A stretch of DNA of 64,000 nucleotides from an uncultured Saprospiraceae bacterium (GTDB lineage: Bacteria; Bacteroidota; Bacteroidia; Chitinophagales; Saprospiraceae), in contig CALIAU010000006.1 in assembly GCA_938045585.1 (NCBI GenBank), positions 1 through 64,000 on the forward strand, in the 5' to 3' direction. Of the stretch, positions 1 through 8,412 are shown in pieces. Under the pieces are notes generated by a model that searched no databases, was not told the origin of the DNA, and saw only the letters and a program-made list of their open reading frames with translations. The translations under genes and the position numbers were made by a program. The first letter of the stretch is position 1. Each line of letters begins with the position of its first letter.

Positions 1-1
1 T

Positions 2-82
2 GTCGGTGGTCTAGGGGCAATCGCAATATTGTTAATCATATACTTATCTGGATCTGATAAAAATTTGATCAGCTTAATGTAA
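2..82 (+). CDS. C-terminal end of an unidentified protein (partial)
   Basis: Frame 2 is open from the window edge to a TAA at 80-82. It encodes about 26 residues: a hydrophobic stretch (AIAILLIIYL) and a short polar tail (SGSDKNLISLM). This looks like the last membrane helix and tail of a protein whose body lies outside the window. It is too short to name and does not appear in the ORF track. That it is a real gene end is inferred from the open frame and membrane-like composition. Confidence 0.45.
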   Translation, partial: VGGLGAIAILLIIYLSGSDKNLISLM

Positions 83-155
83 CTCATTAAGTGTATTCTT
101 ATCATTGAAGAGATTCCTGAGAAAGACCAATTTCTCTTCACCATATTCAACCTCC

Positions 156-234
156 CGCATACATCTTCCTCTCCTTGCTATTCGTTGCTTGCAACTACGA
201 ATCCCTATTATACCCCTCGCTTACATCTTCCTCT
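156..234. repeat. Short imperfect direct repeat in pyrimidine-rich intergenic DNA
   Basis: The 17-mer CGCATACATCTTCCTCT (156-172) recurs with one change as CGCTTACATCTTCCTCT (218-234). The surrounding 83-330 is C/T-rich and also repeats GTTCGTCC/ATTCGTCC phrases. The ORF called here (105-311) has low-complexity composition and no recognisable protein features, so 83-340 is treated as non-coding. No function is apparent. Confidence 0.4.
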
Positions 235-340
235 TCTTCCTCTTAGTCTGTTCGTCCGTTAGTCAGTTAGTCTATTCGTCCATTCTTCGCAAACGTCCTC
301 GCTTTTCCTAGTTCTAACTAAGACCTTTTGTGTGATCCTG

Positions 341-459
341 CCTGTGTGCGCAAACAGGTGAGGAACACGCAAGGCTTGGTCCAAAGGACCGACCGATCAG
401 GGAGCCTGGAGTACTCCGACCCATTTCTTCAGCGAAGGCTGAAGAAATGGGGCACCCCC
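341..459 (-). repeat. Bacteroidota-type extragenic palindromic element, copy 1
   Basis: Read on the minus strand this begins GGGGGTGCCCC, followed by a perfect 14-bp hairpin (arms 420-433 and 438-451, loop GAAG), then GGGTCGG, GGCTCCCT, a GGTCC/GGACC hairpin, and TGTTCCTCAC near the end. The same ordered landmarks occur in the plus-strand element at 60858-60974. From memory, Bacteroidota genomes carry many GGGCGT-hairpin-GTCGGGC elements ending in an ATCCCT(C/A)ACGC-like box. Assignment to that family is inference. It occupies most of the gap before ndk. Confidence 0.6.
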
Positions 460-586
460 AAAGAAGCATTCTCTAATACGCTTAGTATCAAAATGACGAT
501 AACTGAATAAATTTTAACATTTTGTGTAGCCATAAGCGTCTATAATCTAAGCCCCTGTTCCCCGTCTCTTAGTCCTATTTTTTCCC

Positions 587-594
587 TACATTTG
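587..594 (+). promoter_or_regulatory. Putative -7 element for ndk
   Basis: TACATTTG matches the Bacteroidota primary-sigma -7 consensus TAnnTTTG and lies 25 bases before the ndk ATG. No clear TTG occurs at the expected -33 spacing, so this is a half-supported promoter. Confidence 0.45.
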
Positions 595-619
595 CAGCCT
601 AATTATAAAAACTCAGATA

Positions 620-1039
620 ATGTCAGGAAACAGAACATTTACAATGATTAAACCAGATGCAGTAAAGGCTGGTAACATCGGAAATATCCTTCAAATGATG
701 AATGCAGCAGGATTTAGAATTGTTGCAATGAAATACACAAAACTTAGTGCTGAGAAAGCAGGAGAGTTTTATGAGGTACACAAGGAAAGACCCTTCTACG
801 GTGAGCTTGTTGATTTTATGTCTTCAGGTCCAATAGTTGCTGCTGTTCTAGAAAAAGACAACGCTGTGGAGGATTTTAGAAAATTGATTGGAGCTACGAA
901 TCCTGCAGAAGCGGCGGAAGGAACTATTAGAGCAAAGTATGCAACGAGCATTGGAGAAAATGCAGTACATGGAGCAGACTCAGATGAGAATGCAGCACGC
1001 GAGGGTTCATTCCATTTTGCTGGAACAGAAATGTTTTAA
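620..1039 (+). CDS. ndk: Nucleoside diphosphate kinase
   Basis: This cytoplasmic enzyme transfers the gamma-phosphate from ATP to other (d)NDPs through a phosphohistidine, balancing nucleotide pools. The 139-residue length is normal for the family. The N-terminus has [10 protein letters not shown], and the active-site block [16 protein letters not shown] places the catalytic His at residue 117. The ATG follows a TAnnTTTG-like -7 element with a short leader and no strong Shine-Dalgarno. nrnA begins 12 bases downstream, suggesting an ndk-nrnA-FKBP-prfB transcript. The identification is secure. Confidence 0.97.
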   Translation: MSGNRTFTMIKPDAVKAGNIGNILQMMNAAGFRIVAMKYTKLSAEKAGEFYEVHKERPFYGELVDFMSSGPIVAAVLEKDNAVEDFRKLIGATNPAEAAEGTIRAKYATSIGENAVHGADSDENAAREGSFHFAGTEMF

Positions 1040-1051
1040 GAAAGTTCTTTT

Positions 1052-2050
1052 ATGAACGATATTGAAGAAATAAAAGCCTTACTCGACTATCCGCATAATA
1101 CGGTTATCATTACCCATCGTAATCCAGATGGGGATGCAATAGGGTCTAGCCTTGGCCTGAAACATTTTTTAGAAACGTTTAATCACAATGTAAAATTGAT
1201 TTTGCCAAGTGAATACCCACCGGTATTTCGTTTTCTAAAAAAGGTAGATGATTCTATTGTCTTTGATCTTGTCCCTGATGTGTGTGAAGAGGCAATTAAA
1301 AATGCGAGTCTTATTTTTTGTCTAGATTTTAATTCTTTAGATAGGATTACTAAAATTGCTCCCTTCATATCTGAAGCGAAAGGGAAGAAGTGTCTCATTG
1401 ATCATCATCTAGATCCTGAGCCTTTTGCAGACTTTGTATTTTCGGACCCTACGGCTAGTTCTACTGCTGAGTTAGTGTATCAGTTTATTGCAGATACAGG
1501 TTATGAGAATAAATTGACAGTAGATATGGGTGAGGCACTTTTTGTAGGTCTTATTACGGATACAGGATCGTTCAAATATTCTACAAATCCACGTACCTAT
1601 GCTACCGCTGCAAAGCTAAAAGAAGTGGGAGTGGATGATTATTATATTCAGGATAAAATCTTTAACTCTATGCAAAAAAAGCAACTGGAGTTATTAGGTC
1701 ATTGTCTTGCAAATCGAATGGAAATTATTCCGGAATTTAATGCTGGAATAATCTATTTGACTAAACAGGATTACGCGGACTTTGAAATCTCCCGCGGAGA
1801 TACAGAGGGTATAGTAAACCATATACTAATGATAGAAGGGATAAACATTGCTGCTTTTATTACAGAGCAACCTACTATCGTAAAATTATCATTACGGTCT
1901 AAAGGAGATATCTCAGTGCAAGAAATGGCACGGAATCACTTCAATGGTGGAGGACACAAGAATGCCTCTGGAGGTGCTGCCTATGCGAAACTTGAAGATG
2001 TTATAGATCGATTTAAAAAAGTATTACCAAAATATGTAAAGCATGTATAA
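1052..2050 (+). CDS. nrnA: DHH/DHHA1 phosphoesterase, NrnA-type nanoRNase / pAp phosphatase
   Basis: NrnA-family enzymes degrade very short oligoribonucleotides and dephosphorylate 3'-phosphoadenosine 5'-phosphate. The DHH domain shows metal-binding motifs in order: THRNPDGDAIGSS (about residues 21-33), CLDFNSLDR (about 91) and LIDHHLDP (about 115). The C-terminal DHHA1 domain has NHFNGGGHKNASGGA (about 297-311). The length (332 aa) is typical. The 3' end overlaps the next gene by 8 bases, implying translational coupling. Whether both activities are present cannot be told from sequence. Confidence 0.92.
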   Translation: MNDIEEIKALLDYPHNTVIITHRNPDGDAIGSSLGLKHFLETFNHNVKLILPSEYPPVFRFLKKVDDSIVFDLVPDVCEEAIKNASLIFCLDFNSLDRITKIAPFISEAKGKKCLIDHHLDPEPFADFVFSDPTASSTAELVYQFIADTGYENKLTVDMGEALFVGLITDTGSFKYSTNPRTYATAAKLKEVGVDDYYIQDKIFNSMQKKQLELLGHCLANRMEIIPEFNAGIIYLTKQDYADFEISRGDTEGIVNHILMIEGINIAAFITEQPTIVKLSLRSKGDISVQEMARNHFNGGGHKNASGGAAYAKLEDVIDRFKKVLPKYVKHV

Positions 2051-2948
2051 AAAGATAGTGTTGTTTGTTTGTATCCTTGCAATTGTTGCATGTAAGACTG
2101 GAGGAGATAGTGCTACTACTACGAATGAAAAAATGACGAAGTCAGGATATGCCTACATTGTGCACGCAGACACAGATAATCCTGCACCTAGAATAGGCGA
2201 ACAGATTATATTTGATTTGGATATTATTGATGATACAGGCGCAGTTATTTCTACTATGCGTAATGCACCTACAAGACCAAATGCAATGATTACTGCACCA
2301 AAACCAGGCGAACAAGCAAATCCAGTAATGGATGTACTTCGTATAATGGGAGAGGGAGACAGTCTTTCTGTAATTGTACCAAAGGATTCTTTGCGTGGTC
2401 CAGCACCTGGTTTTGAAAACAGTGCTTTTGTAAAATATCGTATCGCGGCTAAACAGATAATGACAGCGGAGGACTTTAAAGCAATGGTTGATGAAGACAC
2501 GAAAAAGAAAGAGGCAGAGATGGAAGTTGTGAAAGGTCAAGAAAAAGAAAAACTGCAAGAGTACGGTCTTTTCCTAAATGATTTCAAGGCTGGAAAGTAT
2601 GACGGTAAAATGAAAGAAATAGGCGATGGCTTAAAAATGTATCTTATTGAAGAGGGGACAGGTGAAAATATTAAATCAGGTCAATTAGCTGAGATCCATT
2701 ATTTCGGATATCTCATGGGAGGCAGATGTTTTGATAATAGCTACAAGTACGGTAGACCCTACGGTGTCAATGTGGGGAGAAATGCCGTTATTCCTGGATG
2801 GGAAAGAGCCTTACTTGAAATGAAAGAGGGTACAAAGGCGCTTGTTGTTATTCCGCCAGCCCTTGCTTATGGTGAAAAAGGAAGTGGACCCATTCCTGCA
2901 AATTCTACGCTTGCATTCTATATGGATGTAACGGATGTGTATTACTAA
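2043..2948 (+). CDS. FKBP-type peptidyl-prolyl isomerase lipoprotein (GldI-like position)
   Basis: The N-terminus (KKIVLFVCILAIVAC) is a lipoprotein signal with Cys17 as the lipidation site. A second domain (about 30-150) is not recognised. The C-terminal ~100 residues form an FKBP domain with the hydrophobic-pocket sequence VIPGWERALLEMKEG and the block ALAYGEKGSGPIPANSTL. It should catalyse X-Pro isomerisation in exported proteins at the envelope. In gliding Bacteroidota the lipoprotein isomerase GldI is, as I recall, often encoded after a DHH phosphoesterase, so this may be the GldI counterpart. That is inference from synteny. It overlaps nrnA by 8 bases. Confidence 0.85.
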   Translation: MYKKIVLFVCILAIVACKTGGDSATTTNEKMTKSGYAYIVHADTDNPAPRIGEQIIFDLDIIDDTGAVISTMRNAPTRPNAMITAPKPGEQANPVMDVLRIMGEGDSLSVIVPKDSLRGPAPGFENSAFVKYRIAAKQIMTAEDFKAMVDEDTKKKEAEMEVVKGQEKEKLQEYGLFLNDFKAGKYDGKMKEIGDGLKMYLIEEGTGENIKSGQLAEIHYFGYLMGGRCFDNSYKYGRPYGVNVGRNAVIPGWERALLEMKEGTKALVVIPPALAYGEKGSGPIPANSTLAFYMDVTDVYY

Positions 2949-2966
2949 TATTTAAAGAAAGAGTGC

Positions 2967-4047
2967 ATGACAGCTGAGCAGCTGAAAGATCTACAGAATA
3001 GACTTGCATTGTTAGGGAGATATCTTTGACGTTGAGAAACGGCAACAAGAGATAGAAGATAAAGAAATGAAAGCTTCAGATCCAGAGTTCTGGAGCAATC
3101 CTAAGCAGGCAGAAATTATCCTGAAAGAAATCAAATTAAGTAAGAAATGGCTTGAAGATTATAATCAAGTAAAGTCTGCTATTGGTGAGGTTGAAGTCTT
3201 TTTTGAATTTCAACAAGCGGGTGAAAGCACAGAAGAGGAGACGCAGGCTGTGTACGAGAAGGCAGTGCATACTATTGAAGATGTTGAGTTTAGATCTACC
3301 CTAGATCAAGAAGAAGACGAACTTTCCGCTATTCTAGAAATAAATGCCGGTGCAGGTGGGACAGAAGCCTGCGATTGGGTAGAAATGCTCTACCGTATGT
3401 ATGTCATGCATGGCGAAAAATCTGACTATAAAGTTTCCGAACTGAATCGGGTAAATGGAGATGTAGCTGGAATGAAGTCTGTGGAGATAGAGTTAAAGGG
3501 CGCTTATGCCTACGGTATGTTGAAAGGAGAAAATGGTGTCCACAGACTAGTGCGTATCAGTCCTTTTAATGCACAGGGGAAGCGGATGACTTCCTTTGCA
3601 TCCGTTTTTGTACATCCCTTAATTGATAATTCGATTGAAGTAGAGGTAAACCCTGCGGATTTAGATTGGGATACATTTAGGGCCAGTGGTGCCGGAGGTC
3701 AACATGTGAATAAAACAGAATCTGCAGTACGTGTAAGACATCTGCCTTCTGGACTCGTCGTAGAGTGCCAGCAAGAGCGTTCACAACATCTAAATAGAGA
3801 GAAAGCAATCACCATGCTGAAGTCGCGTTTGTATGAATTAGAGATTCAGAAGAAGGCGGCAGAGAAAAATAAAATTGAGTCTGGAAAAATGAAAAACGAA
3901 TGGGGTTCACAGATTCGTTCCTATGTTCTGGACGATAGGAGAGTGAAGGACCATAGAACGGGTTTTGAAAATCGGAATACAGATGCGGTACTGAATGGGG
4001 ATTTACACGGATTTCTTAAGGCGTATCTTATGTGGAATGATAAGTAA
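2967..4047 (+). CDS. prfB: Peptide chain release factor 2, expressed by programmed +1 frameshift
   Basis: RF2 reads UAA and UGA and hydrolyses peptidyl-tRNA on the ribosome. The ORF track starts at 3067, but the true gene starts at ATG 2967: 20 codons (MTAEQLKDLQ...LLGRYL) run to an in-frame TGA at 3027-3029. Skipping T3027 joins to GAC GTT GAG and continues to TAA at 4045-4047, giving about 359 aa. The stop-recognition tripeptide SPF falls at about residues 198-200 and the catalytic GGQ at about 243-245 (GAGGQHVNK). The gene starts 18 bases after the FKBP gene. Confidence 0.95.
3014..3030 (+). promoter_or_regulatory. prfB programmed +1 frameshift site
   Basis: AGGGAG, a Shine-Dalgarno-like stimulator, is followed by ATAT and CTT TGA C, the conserved RF2 recoding site. 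Low RF2 lets the ribosome pause at TGA and slip from CTT to TTT, so RF2 limits its own synthesis. The stimulator is kept even though most genes in this window lack Shine-Dalgarno sequences. Confidence 0.93.
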
Positions 4048-4049
4048 TG

Positions 4050-4247
4050 GTGACACAATGTGTCACGGTGTCACGGTTTCTTGATGTTTTGGAATCATGG
4101 TTAATATTTCCCGTTCTAATTAAGAAACCAGCCCGTAGTGCGGCAACCAAGAAACCAATCTGAATGCGTAAGCTGGCAGGGCCGCAAAACCGCACTTTTA
4201 TTACAGCACATACTAATCTCTTCATCCCCATGCGCACTAGAGTGCGC
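4050..4247. repeat. Intergenic region with several inverted repeats between convergent prfB and rhlE
   Basis: The gap 4048-4341 contains no convincing gene. It holds GTGACACA/TGTGTCAC (4050-4057, 4059-4066) plus a third GTGTCAC (4068-4074), AGTGCGG/CCGCACT (4137-4143, 4190-4196), and GCGCACT-AG-AGTGCGC (4232-4238, 4241-4247). Phrases of the GAAACC/GAAGCC type recur on both strands at its two ends. The first hairpin directly follows the prfB stop and may help terminate transcription, though no T-run follows. The minus-strand ORF 4116-4421 overlaps the helicase tail and is considered spurious. Confidence 0.4.
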
Positions 4248-4341
4248 TATCCCTTCTTCCCTCCGTCTTATATATTGATTTAGAATGATCCAAGCCTTGA
4301 AGTCGCGAAACCGAGAAACCATGAAGCCATGAAACCGCATC

Positions 4342-5628
4342 TTACCTCCTTCTTCCTCTACCGCCACCACGGCTGCCGCCATCAGTGCCGCCAGCTGCTC
4401 TGCTTTTTTTTCTGTTAGCAAAAAACTCTTGTTTACGTCTTTGCTTTTCTTTGTTCCATTCCTTTTTCTCTGCAGCAGTCATTGGTTTTTCTGTTTGCGG
4501 AAATGGATTGTCTTTGATAACCCGTATCTTTTGTTTTATCAGTTTTTCCACATCTCTTACGTAGGCATTTTCTTCTGGTTCGCTGATAGAAATAGCTACA
4601 CCTTCTTCACCTGCTCTTCCTGATCGACCAATTCTATGTACATAGGTTTCTGCAACATTTGGAATGTCATAATTGATAACATGTTTTAACTTGTCTATGT
4701 CTATTCCTCTTGCTGCGATATCTGTTGCTACTAGTACTCGGAGGTCGCCGCTCTTGAATTGTTTGAGAGCTTTTTGCCTTTGGTTCTGCGCCTTATCACC
4801 GTGGATTGCCTGTGCTTGAATACCCTGTTTTTTTAGATTTCTGGATATTCTGTCTGCACCGTGTTTCGTTCTAGAGAAGACGAGCACCTGATCCATTGTT
4901 TCGTCTTTCAGTATATGCAAAAGTAGCTTTGACTTATCTGTTCTGTTTGTAAAGTAGACGTATTGTTGGACTGTTTCTGCAGCTGATGAAACTGGGCTTA
5001 CTTCTATCTTAATAGGTCTGTCCAGAATTGTATTCGAAAGTTTGACGATGTTATCAGGCATCGTTGCTGAAAAGAAAAGAGATTGTCTTTTTGTAGGTAG
5101 AAGTTTAAGTAGTTTTTTTATATCGTTTATGAAACCCATGTCAAGCATTCTATCCGCCTCATCTAAGACAAATAATTTAATAGTGTCTAGACTTATAATG
5201 CCTTGAGAAATTAGATCAAGTAGTCTCCCTGGTGTTGCTACCAAGATATGTACACCATTGCGCAGACTGCTTACCTGTTTTCCCTGCTTAACACCTCCAA
5301 AAATAACTGTATGTCGAATCTTAGTATACTTACTATAAGACCTAATGTTATCGTCAATTTGAATAGCTAACTCGCGGGTAGGAGTGACAATGAGTGCACG
5401 CAATTTAACCTTAGCTCCCGGCTGTGATTCCTTTTGATGAATCAATTGTATAATCGGTATAGCAAAGGCAGCTGTTTTACCAGTACCTGTCTGGGCTGAA
5501 CCTAGAATGTCTCTTCGCTTAAGGACAAGCGGAATCGCTTTCTCTTGGATTTCCGTAGGTTCTTTATAATTGATTTGTTTTAATACTCTAAGGATCGGAC
5601 TGATAAGACCTAACTCTTCAAATACCAT
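4342..5628 (-). CDS. rhlE: DEAD-box ATP-dependent RNA helicase, RhlE type
   Basis: This ATP-driven RNA unwinding enzyme likely acts in ribosome assembly or RNA decay. RecA-like domain 1 has Walker A AQTGTGKTAAF, PTRELAIQ, TPGRLLD, the DEAD box and SAT. Domain 2 has VLVFSRTKHGADRI, ATDIAARGIDI and YVHRIGRSGRAG. A basic Gly/Arg-rich tail (SRGGGRGRRR) follows and probably binds RNA. The length (428 aa) fits the RhlE group. It is monocistronic, convergent with prfB, and has a TAnnTTTG -7 element about 40 bases upstream. The family is certain; the subgroup is likely. Confidence 0.93.
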   Translation of the reverse strand: MVFEELGLISPILRVLKQINYKEPTEIQEKAIPLVLKRRDILGSAQTGTGKTAAFAIPIIQLIHQKESQPGAKVKLRALIVTPTRELAIQIDDNIRSYSKYTKIRHTVIFGGVKQGKQVSSLRNGVHILVATPGRLLDLISQGIISLDTIKLFVLDEADRMLDMGFINDIKKLLKLLPTKRQSLFFSATMPDNIVKLSNTILDRPIKIEVSPVSSAAETVQQYVYFTNRTDKSKLLLHILKDETMDQVLVFSRTKHGADRISRNLKKQGIQAQAIHGDKAQNQRQKALKQFKSGDLRVLVATDIAARGIDIDKLKHVINYDIPNVAETYVHRIGRSGRAGEEGVAISISEPEENAYVRDVEKLIKQKIRVIKDNPFPQTEKPMTAAEKKEWNKEKQRRKQEFFANRKKSRAAGGTDGGSRGGGRGRRR

Positions 5629-5666
5629 TTCACACTTTAATTTTGACCGAGATTCATTTCTCGCGG

Positions 5667-5674
5667 CAAAGATA
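5667..5674 (-). promoter_or_regulatory. Putative -7 element for rhlE
   Basis: On the minus strand TATCTTTG (then CCGCG) matches TAnnTTTG about 40 bases before the helicase ATG. No TTG sits at the expected -33 spacing. Confidence 0.5.
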
Positions 5675-5747
5675 GCTTTTATTTAATCAGCACGGAATTT
5701 AGACTCTTATAGGTAAATAAGTGACAGCTAACTGGCTGTATAACAAA

Positions 5748-5774
5748 GAAATGGGGCCTGAATGGCCCCATTTC
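5748..5774 (-). terminator. Hairpin after the T9SS effector gene of cassette 1
   Basis: GAAATGGGGCC (5748-5758) pairs perfectly with GGCCCCATTTC (5764-5774) around a 5-base loop. It lies 37 bases past the stop of the 5811-8372 gene, and a short T-rich stretch (TTTGTT) follows in that direction. It probably ends the cassette 1 transcript. Confidence 0.7.
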
Positions 5775-5810
5775 TATATTCCAAAAATTAAATTACTAGT
5801 ATGAAATAAA

Positions 5811-8372
5811 CTACTTGGATATTATCACTTTTCCTTTTGCGAGTTTCTGATCAGAAACTATGGCATAATAATACAAGCCATTAGGAAGTCTAGAGATATC
5901 TATATTTTGTTGCTTATCTGAAGTTAATACAACCTGACCAGCAGTATTGAATAAGCTCAGATTGTAATCATCTCCAAACGTTCCATTAGATAATTCGAAG
6001 TGTAGGTAGTCGCTTGCTGGATTTGGATACGCTGTAATACCTTCTAAAGCATCGTAATCTTCTAAGCCAGAAATGATTTCACCATCTACTACCTCATTAA
6101 ATAGGATTAACTCTTGATTCTCCGCAATGTAAAATGAATTTCTGTTTTCATTTAAATCTAATGCCCAACTTAAAACTGTATTTTCTTTAGCTTCAACAGT
6201 GATTTGAAACAAAGCATCTCCAGCTTCAATTTCTTGTGCTGTTGCATCTTCTGGATTCATGAGCACAATGTTTAGCTCCCCATTTTCTGATTGATTAAAG
6301 CTCACTGAGTTCGCAAAATGTCCACTTAGAACTTCTGTAACTTCTAAAGCTGCATTATCAATAGTAAAGCTTATTTCAGCGCCATGTGCTATCATTTCTT
6401 CGCTCACAGAAAAAGGGATCTTTAAGGTTTCACCTGCATTTACTAATTGGTCTGAATACTCCAATCCATTTTCACCAGAGAAGTTATTAGCGCCTAGGAC
6501 TGCAGAGTCATTTACATCTCCTGGCTTTATCGCTATGTACTGTGCTTTAGGTGAAAGAGAGTTCTCAATTGGCTTATCAATAAAGTTCCAAGTCGAACTT
6601 AATTCAGTATCTATTCCGAGAATTACACGCTCGACCAAAACTAAATCTAGGGTAGTCAAACTATTGTTTTCATTTACATCAGCTGCAATAAGTTGTAAGT
6701 CATCCATGAAATTAATCGCTAGGATATGTTGACGCATAATGAAGAGATCTAAAATGTCTAAGCCATTTTGAGGATCATCGGCAAGAAATGGATTCAATAT
6801 ATCATTATCTTCTACTGTTGCGTTTCCGTCCTCGTCTGTAATAATGTCCTGTGTTACTTCTACGTCAGGAACAGGACGTGCTTTTATAGTTTCTACTGTA
6901 ACCAAATTACTGAATGCACCTAAGTCAACTACAATTGTTTGTGTGTATATCCAAAACAATGCGCTTCCTCCGATATCTGAACGTGTAACAGTCCACTGTC
7001 GCCCTAAGGTTAATTCATCAGGTCCTAGGTCAACGAGATAGTCAATGTATTCAGCTGAATAAGAATCAGGTGCATTATAAAAGGATGGCTCCGCATCTAA
7101 TGGATCTACTCCTGAGAATTCTATGAGCTCTTCTGGAGAAATTCTATAATCAGCTATGGCAAGATCGGCTGGCCATTCTACATCGTCTTCTAAACTATGT
7201 CCAGAATCACAATCACCTACAGGTGCTGTTCTTGGCAGCGTATCACAAATAAAATCTGTGTTCGGGGCGTTGTCAATAATTTGGAGGTAGAAAAATGTGT
7301 TGCCAGTTGTCCAATCTAAAATAGTCCAAGTTCTAGAGACCTGAAATGACGTATTACTAATAATGAAGATGTCATCACTATATGTTGTAGCAAGTACTTG
7401 TTCACAATCAAAATCGACAATCGTAGGCATAGCATCTGCAGGATCTATATCGAAAAATTCGACAAGATTTGCAGGGCTTAAGCTATCTGAGTCTGCACCC
7501 AATATTGCTAGTGTTAAGTCAGAAGGCCACTCTATTTTATCTCCTGTTAATGGGGGACAATCAACTTCTCCATCTACATTTATCGTACCCCAACAAGAAT
7601 TATTCATAGGTGTGCTCACATTCGCAGTAAGCGTAGTACCTGCATAAGCAGACCATATGATATTGTCAGGAACAATCTCACCGGAAGCATCAAGAATAGT
7701 TAGGGTATAGTTTTCATCACAGGTGCCTGGTTCCTGATTAAACAACACATCGTCTAATTCGATGAGTACTGGACCATCATCCGTATTTACAGAAATATCG
7801 GTTAAGCATGCAATGGGTGAAAGATCTTGATAAACGACTACATCTGTGAAACCTGTGTTAGTATTCCCTGACTCATCAACAACAGTCAACATGACTGTTA
7901 GATCTTCTTGACCTATGTCCTCACAAGTAAATTCAGAGGGGTCTACAGACAAAGTGATATCACCACAATTATCCCAAGAACCATTGTCAACATCTCCTGC
8001 TGTAATTGTAGCTTCACCATTTTCATCCAAAATTATTGTCAACTCTTGTTCGGTTACAGCGACTGGAGCTGTCTTATCCTCTAATAATGCTATGCTAACA
8101 CAAGTAGAAGTATCTGATCCTACAATAGCGGTGACAGTAATTTCTGTTTCTACATCAAGATCATCGTATCCGAGTTCTGTTATGTCTAATGTTACTTGGT
8201 CATATATGTCAGTAGGTCCTTCTACAAATATGTCTGGTGTTAGTTGCGCAGTACAGTCCCATATAGAAGTGCTGATATTTACCATGCCGTTACAGTTGAC
8301 CTGCGCTAATAAATGTATTTGCATAAAAATTCCTACAAAGAGGAATGCAATGTTTTTGTAAATCTTTTTCAT
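5811..8372 (-). CDS. Secreted multidomain protein with cohesin/dockerin-like modules and T9SS sorting tail (cassette 1 effector)
   Basis: This 853-aa protein has a Sec signal (about 1-23), then HYR-like/immunoglobulin-like Asp-rich modules (for example DVDNGSWDNCGDITLSVDP). A segment at roughly 535-605 has two Ca-binding helices of dockerin type (QNGLDILDLFIMRQHILAI and ADVNENNSLTTLDLVLVERV), followed by IKPGDVND. A cohesin-like beta domain follows (about 650-765). The C-terminal ~80 residues are a type A T9SS tail (AYPNPASDYLHFEL ... GLYYYAIVSDQ). It should cross the outer membrane by T9SS and stay on the surface. It is the last gene of cassette 1, 40 bases after the barrel gene. Its ligand is unknown. 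Confidence 0.75.
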   Translation of the reverse strand: MKKIYKNIAFLFVGIFMQIHLLAQVNCNGMVNISTSIWDCTAQLTPDIFVEGPTDIYDQVTLDITELGYDDLDVETEITVTAIVGSDTSTCVSIALLEDKTAPVAVTEQELTIILDENGEATITAGDVDNGSWDNCGDITLSVDPSEFTCEDIGQEDLTVMLTVVDESGNTNTGFTDVVVYQDLSPIACLTDISVNTDDGPVLIELDDVLFNQEPGTCDENYTLTILDASGEIVPDNIIWSAYAGTTLTANVSTPMNNSCWGTINVDGEVDCPPLTGDKIEWPSDLTLAILGADSDSLSPANLVEFFDIDPADAMPTIVDFDCEQVLATTYSDDIFIISNTSFQVSRTWTILDWTTGNTFFYLQIIDNAPNTDFICDTLPRTAPVGDCDSGHSLEDDVEWPADLAIADYRISPEELIEFSGVDPLDAEPSFYNAPDSYSAEYIDYLVDLGPDELTLGRQWTVTRSDIGGSALFWIYTQTIVVDLGAFSNLVTVETIKARPVPDVEVTQDIITDEDGNATVEDNDILNPFLADDPQNGLDILDLFIMRQHILAINFMDDLQLIAADVNENNSLTTLDLVLVERVILGIDTELSSTWNFIDKPIENSLSPKAQYIAIKPGDVNDSAVLGANNFSGENGLEYSDQLVNAGETLKIPFSVSEEMIAHGAEISFTIDNAALEVTEVLSGHFANSVSFNQSENGELNIVLMNPEDATAQEIEAGDALFQITVEAKENTVLSWALDLNENRNSFYIAENQELILFNEVVDGEIISGLEDYDALEGITAYPNPASDYLHFELSNGTFGDDYNLSLFNTAGQVVLTSDKQQNIDISRLPNGLYYYAIVSDQKLAKGKVIISK

Positions 8373-8412
8373 GTTTTTGTTTTAAAGTAAATAAATGAAT
8401 ACAATGATATAG

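Noticed and set aside
105-510. ORFs 105-311 and 328-510 as small genes
   Set aside because: The first has low-complexity pyrimidine-rich sequence with an internal direct repeat; the second lies across the hairpin-rich repeat element. Neither has protein-like features or a promoter.
2142-2558. Antisense ORFs inside the FKBP gene
   Set aside because: They are shadows of a well-supported gene; no signal, domain or promoter.
3067-4047. prfB starting at 3067
   Set aside because: The frame is open upstream to the recoding site at 3027 and the first 33 residues match RF2, so 3067 is an internal Met.
4116-4421. Minus-strand 101-aa ORF at the rhlE end
   Set aside because: It overlaps the helicase Gly/Arg tail in another frame and runs through inverted repeats; composition is not protein-like.
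7915-8361. 148-aa plus-strand ORF antisense to the T9SS protein
   Set aside because: Ser/Thr/Val-rich shadow of the Asp-rich coding strand, as expected from the reverse reading.
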